Below are positions 5,417 to 6,606 of a stretch of 6,606 nt of DNA, piece by piece (the first letter of the stretch is position 1; each line of letters begins with the position of its first letter). The DNA comes from an uncultured Paracoccaceae bacterium (GTDB lineage Bacteria > Pseudomonadota > Alphaproteobacteria > Rhodobacterales > Rhodobacteraceae). Location: the NCBI GenBank assembly GCA_937927885.1, contig CALEZJ010000279.1, positions 1-6,606 on the forward strand. Direction: 5' to 3'. The notes beneath the pieces are model-generated. The model was given only the letters and a program-made list of their open reading frames with translations. It ran no database searches and was not told the DNA's origin. Both the position numbers and the translations under genes were made by a program.

Positions 5417-6397
5417 TCAGCGCGCCGTTCCGGTCAGGGCGGCGGCGAAATCCTGCGGATCGAAGGGGGCGAGGTCGTCGATCTGCTCGCCCACGCCAAT
5501 CGCGTGGATCGGCAGGCCAAAACGGTCGGCCAGCGCCACCAGCACACCGCCGCGCGCCGTGCCATCGAGTTTCGTCATCACGAGGCCCGACACATCCGCC
5601 ATCTGGCGAAACACCTCGACCTGCGTCAGCGCGTTCTGTCCCGTCGTCGCATCCAGCACCAAGAGCGTGTTGTGCGGCGCCGAAGGGTCCTTCTTGCGGA
5701 TCACGCGGACGATCTTGGCCAGTTCCTCCATCAGGTCAGCACGGTTCTGCAACCGTCCGGCGGTGTCGATCATCAGAAGATCCGCCCCTTCGGCCTGCGC
5801 GCGGGTCAACGCGTCAAAGGCCAGCGAGGCCGGATCGGACCCTTCGGGCGCCGTCATCACCGGCACGCCCGCGCGCTGGCCCCAGACCTGGAGCTGTTCG
5901 ACCGCGGCGGCGCGGAACGTATCCCCCGCCGCGATGATCACCGATTTTCCCGCGGCTCGAAATTGCGCGGCCAGCTTGCCGATGGTCGTCGTCTTGCCCG
6001 CGCCATTGACCCCCACCACCAGCACCACCTGCGGGCGCTGGCGCGTCAGCGCCATGGGCCGCGCGACCGGCTCCATGATACGGGCGATTTCGCTGGCCAG
6101 CGCCGTCTTGATCTCATCGGTGGTCACCCGCTTGCCGAACCGCGTGGCCGCGATGTTCGCGGTCACCTTCAGCGCGGTGTCGACCCCCAGATCGGCCTGG
6201 ACCAGCAGATCCTCGAGCTCCTCGATCATCGCGTCATCCAGCGTGCGACGCGCCTCGCCCTGGCCGGTCAGCCGCGCGAGAAGACTGGGCTTTTCCGCCG
6301 GTAAAGGGGCCTCGGCGCCGACCAGCGCATCCAGCCCCTCGTCGAGCTTCGACGACGAGCGAAAGAGCCGGTCCTTGAGCTTGCCGAAAAACGACAT
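5417..6397 (-). CDS. ftsY: Signal recognition particle receptor FtsY
   Basis: FtsY is the membrane-associated GTPase that docks the Ffh-SRP-ribosome complex so that inner-membrane proteins are inserted co-translationally. The 326-residue product has an N-terminal amphipathic, Phe- and basic-rich helix (MSFFGKLKDRLFR, 1-13) of the membrane-targeting type, an N domain (about 50-115) with 'IEELEDLLVQADLGVDTA', and a complete G domain: G1 GVNGAGKTTT (129-138), DTFRAAAVEQL (159-169), DTAGR (211-215), TKLDGTARGG (275-284) and the closing 'GVGEQIDDLAPFDPQDFAAAL'. The acidic A domain that makes E. coli FtsY nearly 500 residues is almost absent. ATG 6397 has a strong GGAGG four bases upstream. It is divergent from the gene at 6501 and precedes the EamA gene by 91 bases in the same direction. 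No defective motif is visible. Confidence 0.97.
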   Translation of the reverse strand: MSFFGKLKDRLFRSSSKLDEGLDALVGAEAPLPAEKPSLLARLTGQGEARRTLDDAMIEELEDLLVQADLGVDTALKVTANIAATRFGKRVTTDEIKTALASEIARIMEPVARPMALTRQRPQVVLVVGVNGAGKTTTIGKLAAQFRAAGKSVIIAAGDTFRAAAVEQLQVWGQRAGVPVMTAPEGSDPASLAFDALTRAQAEGADLLMIDTAGRLQNRADLMEELAKIVRVIRKKDPSAPHNTLLVLDATTGQNALTQVEVFRQMADVSGLVMTKLDGTARGGVLVALADRFGLPIHAIGVGEQIDDLAPFDPQDFAAALTGTAR

Positions 6398-6461
6398 GGG
6401 GCCTCCGGGTGTTGGGCCTTTGTTTACCCCTTGCAGCTAGCCTAACGGGGCGCGGGATGGA

Positions 6462-6477
6462 AGGGGCGCTTGCCCCT
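6462..6477 (+). other. Perfect hairpin in the ftsY / 6501 divergent spacer
   Basis: AGGGGC (6462-6467) pairs with GCCCCT (6472-6477) around a four-base GCTT loop. It sits 23 bases before the ATG at 6501 and 64 bases upstream of ftsY. It could be a protein-binding palindrome shared by the two divergent promoters, or a leader hairpin of the rightward gene; neither direction has a convincing T-run after it. I could not find a credible -35/-10 pair for either gene in this 103-base spacer. Confidence 0.35.
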
Positions 6478-6500
6478 GTTCGCCGCGCGGGAGGGTTGCT

Positions 6501-6606
6501 ATGCTCGCGCTCATGCGTGTGTCGGTCTTTGCCTTTGCCACCTTGCTGCCTGCGGCCCTTCTTCTGGTGGGGTCGGTCTGGGGTGGCGCCTGGATCTGGG
6601 GGGCTC
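6501..6606 (+). CDS. N-terminal fragment of a membrane protein, possibly AlkB-like alkane 1-monooxygenase
   Basis: Thirty-five codons are present and the frame runs off the right edge. The peptide begins MLALMRVSVFAFATLLPAAL and continues LLVGSVWGGAWIWGA: a hydrophobic first helix (about 7-24) followed by a Gly/Trp turn and the start of a second hydrophobic stretch. The pattern 'FAxATLLPxxLLxxGxxxGGxWxW' resembles the N-terminus of AlkB-type alkane 1-monooxygenases of Rhodobacteraceae as I remember them; these are inner-membrane di-iron enzymes that hydroxylate the terminal carbon of alkanes. The diagnostic His boxes would lie beyond the window, so this is a guess. ATG 6501 is chosen because GGGAGGG lies about 5 bases upstream; the ATG at 6513 lacks a ribosome binding site. 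It is not obviously a cleaved signal peptide. It is divergent from ftsY. Confidence 0.5.
   Translation, partial: MLALMRVSVFAFATLLPAALLLVGSVWGGAWIWGA

Noticed and set aside
5081..6440. Two long rightward open frames (407 and 437 codons) opposite ftsY and the start of the transporter gene
   Set aside because: They are shadows of ftsY caused by high GC: their proteins are Arg/Pro/Ser/Ala-rich without domains, and ftsY on the other strand has every family motif.
1..6606. CRISPR array, insertion sequence, tRNA/rRNA gene, phage or defence module
   Set aside because: No spaced direct repeats, transposase-like proteins, tRNA-like cloverleaf or defence-type domain was found; almost all of the sequence is accounted for by the listed genes.

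Overview
The window is high-GC, densely packed bacterial DNA. Protein content points to an alphaproteobacterium, most likely a member of the Rhodobacteraceae: alphaproteobacterial-looking TruA, a compact FtsY, a YcjX/YcjF pair next to a DUF3422 gene, an EamA transporter with a characteristic 'GALQKGRHDPW' N-terminus, and what may be the start of an AlkB-like membrane hydroxylase. The family-level placement is inferred from protein resemblance, not from a search.

Layout, left to right. Positions 1-2628 read leftward: ycjX (GTP-binding YcjX/DUF463 protein) is followed after 11 bases by ycjF (two-TM DUF697/TIGR01620 membrane protein), an evident two-gene operon. A 121-base gap with a weak terminator-like hairpin and a promoter candidate then leads to the first 46 codons of a DUF3422 gene that runs off the left edge. 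A 101-base divergent spacer (2629-2729) separates ycjX from two rightward genes: a YeeZ-type atypical short-chain dehydrogenase/epimerase (2730-3545), possibly translated from a leaderless mRNA, and truA (3654-4421), the tRNA pseudouridine 38-40 synthase. truA converges, with only 4 bases between stop codons, on a leftward EamA-family exporter gene (4426-5325). Upstream of that gene, in the same direction, lies ftsY (5417-6397), the signal recognition particle receptor. The 91 bases between ftsY and the transporter gene are mostly inverted repeats, including a perfect stem with a GAAA loop nested in a longer stem. Divergent from ftsY, a rightward gene starts at 6501 and runs off the right edge.

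The genes are mostly housekeeping or envelope related: membrane targeting (FtsY), tRNA modification (TruA), a stress-linked GTPase/membrane-protein pair (YcjX/YcjF) and small-molecule export (EamA). I see no rRNA, tRNA, CRISPR array, insertion sequence, phage gene or toxin/defence module, and no gene-free stretch longer than about 121 bases. I did not find a convincing new biological system. The points most worth checking are the structured ftsY-transporter spacer, the possible leaderless SDR gene and the YcjX/YcjF/DUF3422 neighbourhood.
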